Below are positions 49,770-59,742 of a stretch of 64,000 nt of DNA, in pieces. The DNA is taken from assembly GCA_021821945.1 (NCBI GenBank), contig JAJZTF010000001.1:124001-188000 (forward strand), given 5' to 3'. The translations under genes were made by a program, and so were the position numbers. The stretch comes from Pseudomonadota bacterium. GTDB lineage: Bacteria; Pseudomonadota; Gammaproteobacteria; Burkholderiales; Gallionellaceae. The notes beneath the pieces were generated by a model that ran no database searches, was not told the origin of the DNA, and was given only the letters and a program-made list of their open reading frames with translations. Position 1 is the stretch's first letter; each line of letters opens with the position of its first letter.

Positions 49770-51065
49770 TTATTTTATCCTGTACAGCGCAGACCGGGCA
49801 TGCGCATCCAGCCCTTCGCCGTAAGCAAGCGTCGAAGCGATCCTGCCCAGGCTCTGCGCCCCCTTCTCGGACACCTGTATCAGGCTGCTGCGCTTCTGGA
49901 AGTCGTAGACGCCGAGCGGGGAGGAGAAGCGCGCGGTTCCGGATGTCGGCAGCACATGGTTGGGACCCGCGCAGTAATCTCCCAGGGATTCGGAGGTATG
50001 ACGCCCCATGAAGATCGCGCCGGCATGCCTCAGCCCGGGCAGAAGCGCCTCCGGGTCCTCGACCGACAATTCCAGGTGTTCGGGGGCGATGCGGTTGCTG
50101 ATCTCGCATGCCTCCTCCAAGCTTTTCACGTGGATCAGCGCCCCCCGGTTCTGCAGCGCGGTCTCTATGATCGCGCGGCGCGGCATTGCTTCAAGCAGGC
50201 GCTCGGCGCTTTCCGCCACCTTCTCGATGAAGTCCGCATCGGGGCAGAGCAGTATCGCCTGCGCCAGCTCGTCGTGCTCCGCCTGTGAGAATAGATCCAT
50301 CGCGACCCAGTCCGGATCGGTTTTGCCATCGCAGATCACCAGGATCTCGGAAGGACCCGCGATCATGTCTATGCCGCAAACGCCGAACACGCGGCGCTTT
50401 GCGCTGGCCACATATGCATTGCCGGGCCCCACGATCTTGTCCACCCTGGGGATGGTCGCCGTGCCGTATGCCAGCGCACCCACAGCCTGGGCCCCGCCTA
50501 TCGTGAACACGCGGTCGACGCCAGAAAGAAAAGCCGCCGCCAGCACCAGCTGGTTCTTGTGCCCATCGGGTGTCGGCACCACCATGACCAGTTCCGCGAC
50601 ACCCGCCACCTTTGCGGGCATTGCATTCATCAGGACCGAAGAAGGATAGGCCGCCTTGCCGCCCGGCACATAAAGACCCACGCGATCCAGAGGCGTGACC
50701 TTCTGCCCCAGCAGCGTGCCATCGGCGTCCAGATAGCTCCAGGATGCCTGGACCTGCTTCTCGTGGTATTCCCTGACGCGCATGGCAGCCGCCTCGAGCG
50801 CGTTGCGCTGATCTTCGGGCAGCGCATCGAACGCCCGCTTCAATTCTTCCTTCGGCAGCTCGAGTTCACGCGCATCCCCGACCTGCAGCCTGTCGAACTT
50901 CTCCGTGCATTCCAGCACGGCGGCATCGCCGCGCGCGCGCACGTCATTCAGGATGGAGGCGACCGTCGCCTCAAGCCTTTCATCCGCCTCCGCCTCGAAG
51001 GCAAGCAGGTTGTCGAGCCTTTGCCCGAAGTCGGGCGCGCCGCTCGATAGTCGTTGGATATCCAT
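49770..51065 (-). CDS. hisD: histidinol dehydrogenase
   Basis: Zinc enzyme for the last two steps of histidine synthesis, oxidising histidinol to histidine with NAD. The 431 residues match. [16 protein letters not shown] near residues 207-222 and AGPSEILVI near 228-236 are family signatures; the catalytic glutamate-histidine pair is in RIAPEHLEL near 323-331, and the zinc-binding [10 protein letters not shown] lies near 258-267. It is not followed by other his genes: the next gene downstream is tRNA-Tyr, and hisG lies about 3.4 kb upstream beyond an inserted pair of genes. Confidence 0.97.
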   Translation of the reverse strand: MDIQRLSSGAPDFGQRLDNLLAFEAEADERLEATVASILNDVRARGDAAVLECTEKFDRLQVGDARELELPKEELKRAFDALPEDQRNALEAAAMRVREYHEKQVQASWSYLDADGTLLGQKVTPLDRVGLYVPGGKAAYPSSVLMNAMPAKVAGVAELVMVVPTPDGHKNQLVLAAAFLSGVDRVFTIGGAQAVGALAYGTATIPRVDKIVGPGNAYVASAKRRVFGVCGIDMIAGPSEILVICDGKTDPDWVAMDLFSQAEHDELAQAILLCPDADFIEKVAESAERLLEAMPRRAIIETALQNRGALIHVKSLEEACEISNRIAPEHLELSVEDPEALLPGLRHAGAIFMGRHTSESLGDYCAGPNHVLPTSGTARFSSPLGVYDFQKRSSLIQVSEKGAQSLGRIASTLAYGEGLDAHARSALYRIK

Positions 51066-51133
51066 ATCAAAAGCCGAGTCTCAAGTGTATCCCGGCATTC
51101 TAATGGACAACCGCTCCTTCTTGGAAGCCGACT

Positions 51134-53740
51134 TCACGCAAACTCTTTCGCATAGAATCTGTTCAGCATCTTCTCGACGGACAGGACGAGCAGTATGCGC
51201 CTCTCAGCACCCGCGGGCTTAACCAGGCTTTCGAGCAGGGAATTGCCGTCCGAGAGCATGTCGGGCACGGACTCTATCTGCGCGGTCGGGATTTCCGCGA
51301 TCTCTCCAAGATTGTCGACCAGGATTCCAAAGCGCGCCTCTTCGTTCTGCTGCGAGCGCAGGATCAGGACCTGCCGCCTCGATTCGACCCCGCGCCTTCT
51401 CTCCTCGCTGCGCCTTCCAAGGATTTCCGAAAGATCGAAGATGGTCAGCGCCTGATCATCGTACATCAGACAGCCCTCGACCCAGTCGGACGCGCCCGGC
51501 ATCCTGGTAAGGCGATCCGCGTCTATCGCCTCGACGACGGAGCCGGTCCTCACGCCATACCAGCTCTGGCCGATATAGAAGCTCGCAATGTCCGTCGTGT
51601 CGGCACTCCTGGTCTGGCGCAGCGCATAGGTATCGACCGCCATGTCGCGTATCGAATAGAGGCTCTCCACGTCGATCACGCGGTCCGACAGAGGCGAGAA
51701 GATCAGCGCCACCACATCGTTCTGGTTGCGGTCCTCGGGCGACTTGTATTCCCTGTACCCCGAACTCATGCATGAGCCGACGGCGTAGTAGCAGCCGTCG
51801 TGGATGATGATGTTGGCACAGCTCTCCCCGTGCTGAAGATTGAAGAACTCGTAGCCTATCGTCAGCTTCATGCCCGGCTTGAGGCCTTGATCCGTGCTGG
51901 AAATCACCCGTCCGTCCCGTTCGGCGAACACCGCGAATGCACCCGGGACCAAGGTTCCGTCAGCCTGCCTGGGCAGGGCGTCATTCAGCATCGCCTGAAA
52001 TTGCGGGGTCGAGTCGAACACGATCGCGATCCCGCCGACCGGGTCATTGCCTTCAGGCTCGCGCACCGCCGCGGTGAAGATGTAGGTCTGCCCTCCTGCA
52101 TAAAGTTCGCTCGCCCCGAAACCGGACGTGGCATAGCTCTGCGTGTCCTTCAGTCCCAGGGTGGGGCGCACCCAGCCTTCGTTGAGCAGCTTGCCGATCC
52201 AGTCGTTGTATGCCGGATTCGAGACGGCGACGACGCGCCCCGAATGATCGAACAGGATCAGGTTGCTGTAAACCGTATATAACGAATTTATCTTTCTCAG
52301 CACCTCCGTGATGCCCCGCCTTCTGTCCTGGTCGAATGGCCCGCCTGTTGCCAGCTCTTCCCTGAACAGCCTAGTCAGCGCCCACCACCTGCAGTCGTTT
52401 GCCCGCTCGTAAAGATTGCGGTCCATGATCTCGATCGCGAGTGCCGCCTGGGTCCCGCAGTCGAAAAGGGCCGTCGAGATCACCATCTTGTACAGGTTGG
52501 TCGTGGACTCGCTGTAGACGTTGCGCGTCCGTATGCCAGTGCTGCCGATTTCCCTCAGCAGGATTTTCGCGAAATCGGCGTTATGGGCCGCGCTCTCCCG
52601 CGCAAGCCAGATGTTGCCGTTCCAGACCGCGCGGTTCAGTTCCTGCTGTATGCTCGCCGCCTTCAATGGAATATCGCGCAATGTCTGACTGAAAAGGTTG
52701 GATGTCTCGAGCACGCCCCTCACCAGATCATCGGGCACGAGATCAAGCTCGTGCGCCTCCGACATTTCGAATGCATGGTTCAAAGGCGCCATCGCGTGCC
52801 CAAGCCATCCCGGCCCGTCGTACCCCTGGTACCCGTGGGTCCTGCAGGTCGTCGCCAGATATTCCCGCCCGGCGAACCTGATGATCCGGCAACCGTTTTC
52901 AAACGAGGGTTCTATTTGCACGCCTATCGGGAACTGGTGGGGATCGCTGCTGGCGATGATCCTGCCCGACGCATCCAGCAGCGTGATGATATTCCAGTCG
53001 TCTTCGGCGACCAGGCTCTCGAATATCCTGCGGCATTCATCCTGCAGCCTGAAGCACAGACAAAGCACGCCGACCGGATGGCTGCCATCCTTAGACATCA
53101 CGCGGTACGCATAGATCAGCGGACTGTCGTCGCCCGGCAGCAGGTCAGTGGGGCGGAAGACCTCGACATATCCGGCATCGGTGGTCAGCGCCTCCTTCAG
53201 GAATTCGTCGGAAGTGCGCAGGACCGCGTTTCCGGAATCGAGTTGCGCCAGCACTTCGCCGCCGGGGGACAGCAGGATGATGTTGTGATACACGGAATAC
53301 TTCTTCACGTATTCGGCAAAGCGGGCGCGCATGCCGGCCTGCCATTGCGCATCCCGCCTGATCTTTCCGTCAGACTCGACCGCTTCCGCGAATGCGCAGA
53401 TCTCGCTGTCCATGGCGAGAAATCCTATGTCGGCGGTGCGCTCGAAAAGATTCCTGACCAGCACGTCGATGGCGACGCGCGCGCAGGAATGAAGGCTCAT
53501 CGCGGCCTTCTTGTAATGCTCGCCCGAAAGCTGATCCAGAAGCACGGAGGCAAGGCTGCTGAAATCCTTGCGCATCTTGGTGATGTCGGTGCCCGCGCCG
53601 AGCAGCTGCCCAAGCAGGGTCAGGTTGTCATAGACCGCCTGTATTTCGGTCAGTCGTTTCTGGTCCGGCAGAAGGCCGCCCATGTAGCGGGACAAATAGG
53701 CAAGATCGGTCCTGGTCTGCGTTCTCTTGTGCTTCCTCAA
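51134..53740 (-). CDS. soluble tandem double-Cache sensor with C-terminal CheW domain
   Basis: An 868-residue protein with no membrane helix or signal peptide. Counting from the chosen start, two homologous units are visible. Each has a helical lead-in with a shared motif (RNLFERTADI at 96-105, RNLYERANDC at 441-450), then a Cache-like core (YSVYHNIILL at 148-157, YTVYSNLILF at 488-497) and a second Cache-like subdomain (near 245-320 and 600-690). Residues 717-868 form a CheW domain (SFYIGQSWYGV, LTIFDLSEILG, LVDNLGEIAEI). The start is a TTG at 53738-53740 after GAGGAG; a sigma-54 promoter within the longer frame rules out earlier starts. It probably couples a cytosolic small-molecule signal to a chemosensory CheA kinase. 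No che gene lies nearby. Confidence 0.8.
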   Translation of the reverse strand: MRKHKRTQTRTDLAYLSRYMGGLLPDQKRLTEIQAVYDNLTLLGQLLGAGTDITKMRKDFSSLASVLLDQLSGEHYKKAAMSLHSCARVAIDVLVRNLFERTADIGFLAMDSEICAFAEAVESDGKIRRDAQWQAGMRARFAEYVKKYSVYHNIILLSPGGEVLAQLDSGNAVLRTSDEFLKEALTTDAGYVEVFRPTDLLPGDDSPLIYAYRVMSKDGSHPVGVLCLCFRLQDECRRIFESLVAEDDWNIITLLDASGRIIASSDPHQFPIGVQIEPSFENGCRIIRFAGREYLATTCRTHGYQGYDGPGWLGHAMAPLNHAFEMSEAHELDLVPDDLVRGVLETSNLFSQTLRDIPLKAASIQQELNRAVWNGNIWLARESAAHNADFAKILLREIGSTGIRTRNVYSESTTNLYKMVISTALFDCGTQAALAIEIMDRNLYERANDCRWWALTRLFREELATGGPFDQDRRRGITEVLRKINSLYTVYSNLILFDHSGRVVAVSNPAYNDWIGKLLNEGWVRPTLGLKDTQSYATSGFGASELYAGGQTYIFTAAVREPEGNDPVGGIAIVFDSTPQFQAMLNDALPRQADGTLVPGAFAVFAERDGRVISSTDQGLKPGMKLTIGYEFFNLQHGESCANIIIHDGCYYAVGSCMSSGYREYKSPEDRNQNDVVALIFSPLSDRVIDVESLYSIRDMAVDTYALRQTRSADTTDIASFYIGQSWYGVRTGSVVEAIDADRLTRMPGASDWVEGCLMYDDQALTIFDLSEILGRRSEERRRGVESRRQVLILRSQQNEEARFGILVDNLGEIAEIPTAQIESVPDMLSDGNSLLESLVKPAGAERRILLVLSVEKMLNRFYAKEFA

Positions 53741-53779
53741 AATGCTCTCCTCGTTTTTTGTTTTCGATGCGAAGGAGAA

Positions 53780-53796
53780 AGCAATATCGGTGCCAG
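53780..53796 (-). promoter_or_regulatory. sigma-54 (RpoN) promoter of the Cache-CheW gene
   Basis: The - strand reads CTGGCACCGATATTGCT: TGGCAC and TTGCT with exactly ten bases between the GG and GC dinucleotides, matching the -24/-12 consensus. The predicted start site falls near 53770, giving a leader of about 30 bases with GAGGAG before the TTG codon. The placement relative to a real ribosome site makes chance less likely. Confidence 0.8.
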
Positions 53797-54121
53797 CATC
53801 CGGAAAGGCGGGAGAAAAACCATATATATGGCTGAACATACGGATGCTTTTTGTCTGGCAGAAAGCAGGAAGCAGGTCTTCCGGTTGCGCGAATGTTGGA
53901 GTGGATGACCCTGATTTTTTCTCTTGCGCACCGGATCGGTGCGCACATCGGAAGCCATGCACGCCATGGATGCGTCCATTCAATGATGCCTGAAAAGTAT
54001 CCGCTTCGGTAAAATGGAACAACGCCGAGACGTTCTGTTTGTTTGCGGGAAGTTTGGCGGATCGGGATTTGTGCTCTGGCCGAGTTCACCTCTTCATGTC
54101 ATCCGGATTGCACGTGATGCG

Positions 54122-54145
54122 TTTTAGGCTCCGCAGGACCTAAAA
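54122..54145 (+). other. leader hairpin of the small secreted protein
   Basis: Arms TTTTAGG and CCTAAAA enclose an inner TCC/GGA pair with a GCA loop and one bulged C, 20 bp before the ATG. The A/T arms make it similar to a bidirectional terminator for the divergent region, but in this position it may also shape the mRNA leader. Confidence 0.45.
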
Positions 54146-54165
54146 ACAACACAAGGAGACGCATC

Positions 54166-54495
54166 ATGTTGAAAGGCAAGACCGGCATCGCAGTACTGGC
54201 AATTTTCGCAGCATGCATTTCACAAGCCGCCATGGCAGAGGGCGATTTCGCGAAGGACCATCCGAGGCGCGCAGAGGTCAATCACAGGCTCAACAACCAG
54301 AATGCCCGCATCAGAAACGAAGTGAGGGAAGGCGACATGAGCCACGAGAAGGCCGAGCGGCTGCATCGCGAAGACCACAGGATCCGCCAGGAAGAACGCC
54401 GCATGGCGGAAGAACATGGAGGCGCGATCACGCCCCAGGAGCAGAACATGCTGAACCGTCAGGAGAACAGGGTCAGCCGCCAGATCGGCCAGTAG
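54166..54495 (+). CDS. small secreted, highly charged protein of unknown function
   Basis: A 109-residue protein with a clear signal peptide (hydrophobic core AVLAIFAACISQAAMA, cleavage near residue 24). The mature part is almost all polar and helical, rich in Arg, Glu, Asn, Gln and His, with repeats such as NQNARIRNEV, HREDHRIRQEERRM and NRQENRVSRQI. I recall similar uncharacterised periplasmic proteins in many betaproteobacteria, but have no function to offer. AAGGAG precedes the ATG. The stop touches the convergent hisG stop with no bases between. The upstream hairpin at 54122-54145 may be part of its leader. Confidence 0.8.
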   Translation: MLKGKTGIAVLAIFAACISQAAMAEGDFAKDHPRRAEVNHRLNNQNARIRNEVREGDMSHEKAERLHREDHRIRQEERRMAEEHGGAITPQEQNMLNRQENRVSRQIGQ

Positions 54496-55134
54496 TTATC
54501 GCTTGAGCGCTTCTTCAAAGGCATCCAGCATGGGCTGGATGTCTTGGCGCTTGAGCTTCAGGGCCGCCTGGTTCACCACCAGGCGTGAAGAAATGTCGCT
54601 GATATGCTCGACTGCCTTCAGGTCGTTGGCTCGCAAGGTGTTGCCGCTGCTCACGAGATCCACGATCACATCCGACAGTCCCACGAGAGGCGCGAGTTCC
54701 ATCGATCCGTAAAGCTTGATCAGGTCTATGTGCACGCCCTTGCCTGCGAAATGCTCGCGCGCTGCGTTCACGTATTTGGTCGCCACGCGCAGGCGCGCCC
54801 CCTGCCTCACGGCGGATTCGTAGTCGAAGTCGTTCTTCACCGCGACCATCATCCGGCAGCGCGCGATGTTCAGATCCAGCGGCTGGTAAAGCCCTTCCCC
54901 GCCGTGCTCGTTCAGCACATCCTTGCCCGCCACGCCGAGATCGGCAGCGCCGTACTGAACATAGGTCGGGACGTCGGATGCGCGCACGATGATGAGCCTC
55001 ACGTCCTGCCGGTTGGTGTCCAGTATCAGCTTGCGGGAGGACTCCGGATCCTCGAGCGCGCGTATGCCTGCCGCCTCCAGCAATGGCAGCGTCTCCTCGA
55101 AAATCCGCCCCTTGGACAGCGCTATCGTAATCAT
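54496..55134 (-). CDS. hisG: ATP phosphoribosyltransferase, short form
   Basis: First enzyme of histidine synthesis, joining ATP and PRPP. At 212 residues it lacks the C-terminal regulatory domain, so it should need a separate HisZ subunit, which is not in this window. [21 protein letters not shown] opens it; the PRPP-binding segment [14 protein letters not shown] lies near 160-173. It follows murA by 8 bp, the usual betaproteobacterial order, but hisD does not follow directly. Confidence 0.96.
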   Translation of the reverse strand: MITIALSKGRIFEETLPLLEAAGIRALEDPESSRKLILDTNRQDVRLIIVRASDVPTYVQYGAADLGVAGKDVLNEHGGEGLYQPLDLNIARCRMMVAVKNDFDYESAVRQGARLRVATKYVNAAREHFAGKGVHIDLIKLYGSMELAPLVGLSDVIVDLVSSGNTLRANDLKAVEHISDISSRLVVNQAALKLKRQDIQPMLDAFEEALKR

Positions 55135-55142
55135 CTCTTCTC

Positions 55143-56673
<1,531 letters not shown>

Positions 56674-56706
56674 TTTCATCCTGTCCCAAAAATTGAATTC
56701 AAAAAA

Positions 56707-56985
56707 CTAGCCCGGCAGCATGCCGTCCACGCCGTAGAGATGCGCGAGGCTCTTGAGGTCTTCCGGAAGGTTCGCGACGCGCAGCGCGCGCCCCTGCTTC
56801 TGCGCCGCCCTCATCCATCCCAGCAGCATGCTGATCGCGGAAGAATCGACCGCCTCGACTTTCGAGAAGTCGACCAAAAGATCAGCACCCGCGAGATGCT
56901 TCAGTCCGCTCTGATAGAGTTCAGGCACCGTGGACATGACGAGCCTGCCCGAAAGCATGAGCCTGTCTCCTTCCTGTGAAATCAC
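56707..56985 (-). CDS. mlaB: MlaB-type STAS domain protein of the phospholipid transporter
   Basis: A 92-residue STAS-domain protein that binds MlaF and activates the MlaFEDB complex. The first strand RLMLSGRLVMSTVPEL and the characteristic VDSSAISMLLGW near residues 46-57 (with the conserved serines) are visible. The start is a GTG overlapping the mlaC stop (GTGA); an ATG nine codons inside has a stronger ribosome site but would remove the first strand. Confidence 0.88.
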   Translation of the reverse strand: MISQEGDRLMLSGRLVMSTVPELYQSGLKHLAGADLLVDFSKVEAVDSSAISMLLGWMRAAQKQGRALRVANLPEDLKSLAHLYGVDGMLPG

Positions 56986-57602
56986 TTTGCATCCGCCTTC
57001 ATCGTCGCAGCCTTGGCATTGAGATCGGCCAGCGACTTGATCAAGGAGTCTATGCCGGACTGCTCTATCTGGCTCGCAAAACTGCTGCGGTAGCTCGTGA
57101 CCATGCTCACGCCTTCGATGACCACGTCGAAAACCTTCCAGCCTGCATCCGACTTCCTCATCACGTAGTCCACGTCTGTCGGCTGGCCGCCGGGCTTCAG
57201 AAGCTGGGTCCTGACCGTGGTCTCGGTGTCCGTCGGCGCGAGCTTCAGGGGCTTGACGTCTATCGTCTCACCCTTGTACTGCGTGAAGGCCTTGGTATAG
57301 GTGCGCACCAGCATGGTACGGAATTCGCTCACGAGCGCATTTCTCTGCTCGGGCGTGGCCTGTCTCCAGTAACGGCCGGCAGCGAGCTGCGTCATTCTGG
57401 TGAAATCGAAGTTGGGCAATATCTTCGCATCCACCAGCGCCAGCACCTTCTTCTGGTCGCCGTTCTGCAGATCCTTGTCGTTCTTGATGATGGAGATCAC
57501 ATCCTGCGCCGTGCTCTTTACCAGCACGTCGGGTGCGACCACATCGGCCTGCGCAAGGCCCGTCATCAGGAAAAGGGCGGCAGCCCATGCAAATTTCTTC
57601 AT
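56982..57602 (-). CDS. mlaC: MlaC-type periplasmic phospholipid-binding protein
   Basis: A 206-residue soluble carrier that ferries phospholipids between the outer-membrane lipoprotein and MlaD. A signal peptide (MKKFAWAAALFLMTGLAQA) is followed by the MlaC/Ttg2 fold, with FDFTRMTQLAAGRYWRQATPEQR near residues 63-85. The ATG six bases after AAAGGAG was chosen in place of an earlier in-frame GTG. It overlaps mlaB by 4 bp. Confidence 0.92.
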   Translation of the reverse strand: MKKFAWAAALFLMTGLAQADVVAPDVLVKSTAQDVISIIKNDKDLQNGDQKKVLALVDAKILPNFDFTRMTQLAAGRYWRQATPEQRNALVSEFRTMLVRTYTKAFTQYKGETIDVKPLKLAPTDTETTVRTQLLKPGGQPTDVDYVMRKSDAGWKVFDVVIEGVSMVTSYRSSFASQIEQSGIDSLIKSLADLNAKAATMKADAK

Positions 57603-57612
57603 TTCCACTCCT

Positions 57613-58083
57613 TTACTTTGTCGCGGCGGGTTCGGCCGCCTTGCTGAACATGAATTTGCTGATCAGATCCTCCAGCACCATCGCAGACTGGGTCTGCTTG
57701 ATCCGGTCGCCGTTCTTGAGCATCTCCGTGTCCCCTCCCGGCATCAGGCCTATGTATTGCTCTCCCAGAAGGCCCGAGGTCAGGATGTTGGCGAAGGTGT
57801 CCTTGGGAAACTGATAGCGCTTGTCTATGTGCATCACCACGTCCGCCTCGTAGCGGTTCGTGTCGAGATTGATAGACACCACGCGGCCCACCAGCACGCC
57901 CGCATCCTTGATCGAAGCCTTGGGCTTCAATCCCCCCACATTGGAGAAATAGGCATGCAGCTCATAGGTATTGGACATGTTGTAGGTGCCGAGGTTACCG
58001 ACCTTCATCGCAAGGAACACCAGAGAGGCGACCCCCGCGACCACAAACATTCCCACCCACAGATCCAACGTCGTTCGTTCCAT
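57613..58083 (-). CDS. mlaD: MlaD-type MCE domain protein of the phospholipid transporter
   Basis: A 156-residue inner-membrane anchored protein with one N-terminal helix (about residues 8-27) and a single MCE domain, in which LTSGLLGEQYIGLMPGG near 101-117 is the family signature. Hexamers form the periplasmic channel of the transporter. It lies 4 bp after mlaE and 10 bp before mlaC. Confidence 0.95.
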   Translation of the reverse strand: MERTTLDLWVGMFVVAGVASLVFLAMKVGNLGTYNMSNTYELHAYFSNVGGLKPKASIKDAGVLVGRVVSINLDTNRYEADVVMHIDKRYQFPKDTFANILTSGLLGEQYIGLMPGGDTEMLKNGDRIKQTQSAMVLEDLISKFMFSKAAEPAATK

Positions 58084-58087
58084 TACA

Positions 58088-58876
58088 CTAAGCCCCTCTA
58101 AACATGATTGCAGTCAACACGAAATCCAGCATCAGGATCGCAAGCGAAGAGGTGACGACCGTGCGCGTGGTCGCCCCCGAAACTCCCTCCGCCGTGGGAG
58201 GCGCATCGAATCCCTCGAAAAGCGCGATCAGCGTGACCACGGTGCCGAACACCAGGCTCTTGATCACGCCGTTCAGCACATCCTCACGGAAATCCACCGC
58301 GGCCTGCATCTGCGACCAGAACGATCCCTCGTCCACGCCGATCTGGACGACGCCCACGAGATAGCCGCCGAATATGCCCACCGCGCTGAAGAGCGCGGCC
58401 AATAGCGGCATCGAGATCACGCCGGCCCAAAATCTGGGGGCGACGATGCGCGCGATCGGATTGACCGCCATCATCTCCATCGCCGAGATCTGCTCGGTCG
58501 CCTTCATCAGCCCGATCTCGGCGGTCATCGCGGAACCCGCGCGGCTCGCGAAGAGTAGCGCCGCTATCACGGGGCCCAGCTCGCGCACCAGCCCGAGTGC
58601 GACCATCACGCCAAGCGCGGACTCCGAACCGTAGCGCTTCAGCGTCTCGTAGCCCTGGAGCCCCAGCACCATGCCAACGAAAAGGCCGGCCACGATGATG
58701 ATGATAAGCGACATCACGCCCGATGAAAACAGCTCCTTGACGATCAGGTTGAAGCGCCTGAAGCTGTTCCCGGAATAGAGGATGGTCAAAAAGAAGAAGC
58801 GCGCAGCGACCCCTATGCGCCAAACCGCATTGATGACGCGATGTCCTATCTCTCGGATGGTTTTGATGAGTGCCAT
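58088..58876 (-). CDS. mlaE: MlaE-type permease of the phospholipid transporter
   Basis: A 262-residue polytopic permease with about five to six helices. The conserved cytoplasmic stretch RAGSAMTAEIGLMKATEQISAME near residues 111-133 contacts MlaF. It lies 4 bp after its upstream neighbour mlaD in map order and 2 bp from mlaF, all on one transcript. Confidence 0.95.
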   Translation of the reverse strand: MALIKTIREIGHRVINAVWRIGVAARFFFLTILYSGNSFRRFNLIVKELFSSGVMSLIIIIVAGLFVGMVLGLQGYETLKRYGSESALGVMVALGLVRELGPVIAALLFASRAGSAMTAEIGLMKATEQISAMEMMAVNPIARIVAPRFWAGVISMPLLAALFSAVGIFGGYLVGVVQIGVDEGSFWSQMQAAVDFREDVLNGVIKSLVFGTVVTLIALFEGFDAPPTAEGVSGATTRTVVTSSLAILMLDFVLTAIMFRGA

Positions 58877-58878
58877 GG

Positions 58879-59682
58879 TCAGGCCCGTAAATTCAAGTCT
58901 TGTCGATAATCGGCGCCAGGATAATGGAAAGGCACCGGGCCATCCATCTCGCCGTGCATGAACTGGCGCACGAAGCCCGTCTGGTTTGCGCGCAGCTCGT
59001 CCGGCGTGCCCTCGGCCATGATCACGCCGCTCGCCATGAAATACACATAGTCCACGATCTTCAGGGATTCCTGTATGTCGTGAGTGACGATGATGGAGGT
59101 CGCACCCAGCGCATCGTTCAGGCGGCGTATCAGATCTCCTATCACCGTGAGCGAAATCGGGTCCAGCCCGGCAAAGGGCTCATCATACATGATGAGCATG
59201 GGATCGAGTGCGACCGTCCTCGCCAGCGCAACCCGCCTTGCCATCCCGCCGGAAAGTTCCGAGGGCATCATGTTCTGCGCGCCGCGCAGACCGACCGCAT
59301 TGAGCTTCATGATCACGAGGCTGTGGATGATGTCCTCGGGAAGGCTGGTGTGCTCGCGCATCTGGAAGGCGACGTTGTCATACACGGACATGTCGGTGAA
59401 CAGCGCGCCGAACTGGAAGAGCATGCCCATCTTCCGCCGCATCGCATAGAGTCCCGCCTGGTCGAGCTCGTGCATCACCTGCCCGTCGACCTTGACGTAG
59501 CCCTTGCTGGGCTTCAGCACGCCGCCTATGTGGCGCAGCAGCGTCGTCTTGCCGCAGCCCGACAACCCCATGATCGCGACGAGCTTGCCCTTGGGGAAGG
59601 TCATGTTGATCCCCTGCAGCACGGGGCGCTTGTCGTAGGTGAAGTTGAGGTCGCGTATCTCGACTAGGGCGGACGGTGGCAA
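58879..59682 (-). CDS. mlaF: MlaF-type ATP-binding protein of the phospholipid transporter
   Basis: A 267-residue ABC ATPase with Walker A GLSGCGKTTLLRH near residues 38-50, signature LSGGMARRVALAR near 143-155 and Walker B LIMYDEPFAGLDP near 163-175. It drives lipid movement together with MlaE, MlaD and MlaB. The start is a TTG at 59680-59682; no ATG gives a better N-terminus. It is the first gene of the mla operon, 28 bp after a good -10. Confidence 0.95.
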   Translation of the reverse strand: MPPSALVEIRDLNFTYDKRPVLQGINMTFPKGKLVAIMGLSGCGKTTLLRHIGGVLKPSKGYVKVDGQVMHELDQAGLYAMRRKMGMLFQFGALFTDMSVYDNVAFQMREHTSLPEDIIHSLVIMKLNAVGLRGAQNMMPSELSGGMARRVALARTVALDPMLIMYDEPFAGLDPISLTVIGDLIRRLNDALGATSIIVTHDIQESLKIVDYVYFMASGVIMAEGTPDELRANQTGFVRQFMHGEMDGPVPFHYPGADYRQDLNLRA

Positions 59683-59709
59683 AATCGGATTCCAGAAAAC
59701 AGATGGCGC

Positions 59710-59739
59710 ATTCTAAACGATTGCGCCGCCTGCGCTCAA
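59710..59739 (-). promoter_or_regulatory. sigma-70 promoter of the mla operon
   Basis: TTGAGC (59734-59739) and TAGAAT (59710-59715) on the - strand are 18 bp apart, in the 60-bp gap after the GGDEF-EAL gene. It gives a leader of about 20 bases before mlaF. Confidence 0.65.
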
Positions 59740-59742
59740 CTT

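Larger units (their letters stand above)
53741..54165. other. 425-bp intergenic control region
   Basis: No convincing gene is present between the Cache-CheW gene and the small secreted protein, which diverge. It contains a sigma-54 promoter near the left end, an AT-rich perfect palindrome CCATATATATGG at 53820-53831, and an 8-bp inverted repeat AGCATCCG/CGGATGCT at 53795-53802 and 53841-53848. A bulged hairpin at 54122-54145 precedes the small gene. Short open frames here lack ribosome sites and protein-like composition. Confidence 0.6.

Noticed and set aside
53820-53831. Perfect palindrome CCATATATATGG
   Set aside because: Striking, but short and AT-alternating; it may be chance, so it is mentioned only as part of the control region and not scored as a separate finding.
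53727-53993. Open frame of 88 codons on the + strand in the region before the Cache-CheW gene
   Set aside because: No ribosome site, no recognisable features, and it overlaps the sigma-54 promoter.
53741-54022. 94-residue N-terminal extension of the Cache-CheW protein
   Set aside because: It lies across the sigma-54 promoter, is unlike the rest of the protein in composition, and the TTG further in has a proper ribosome site.
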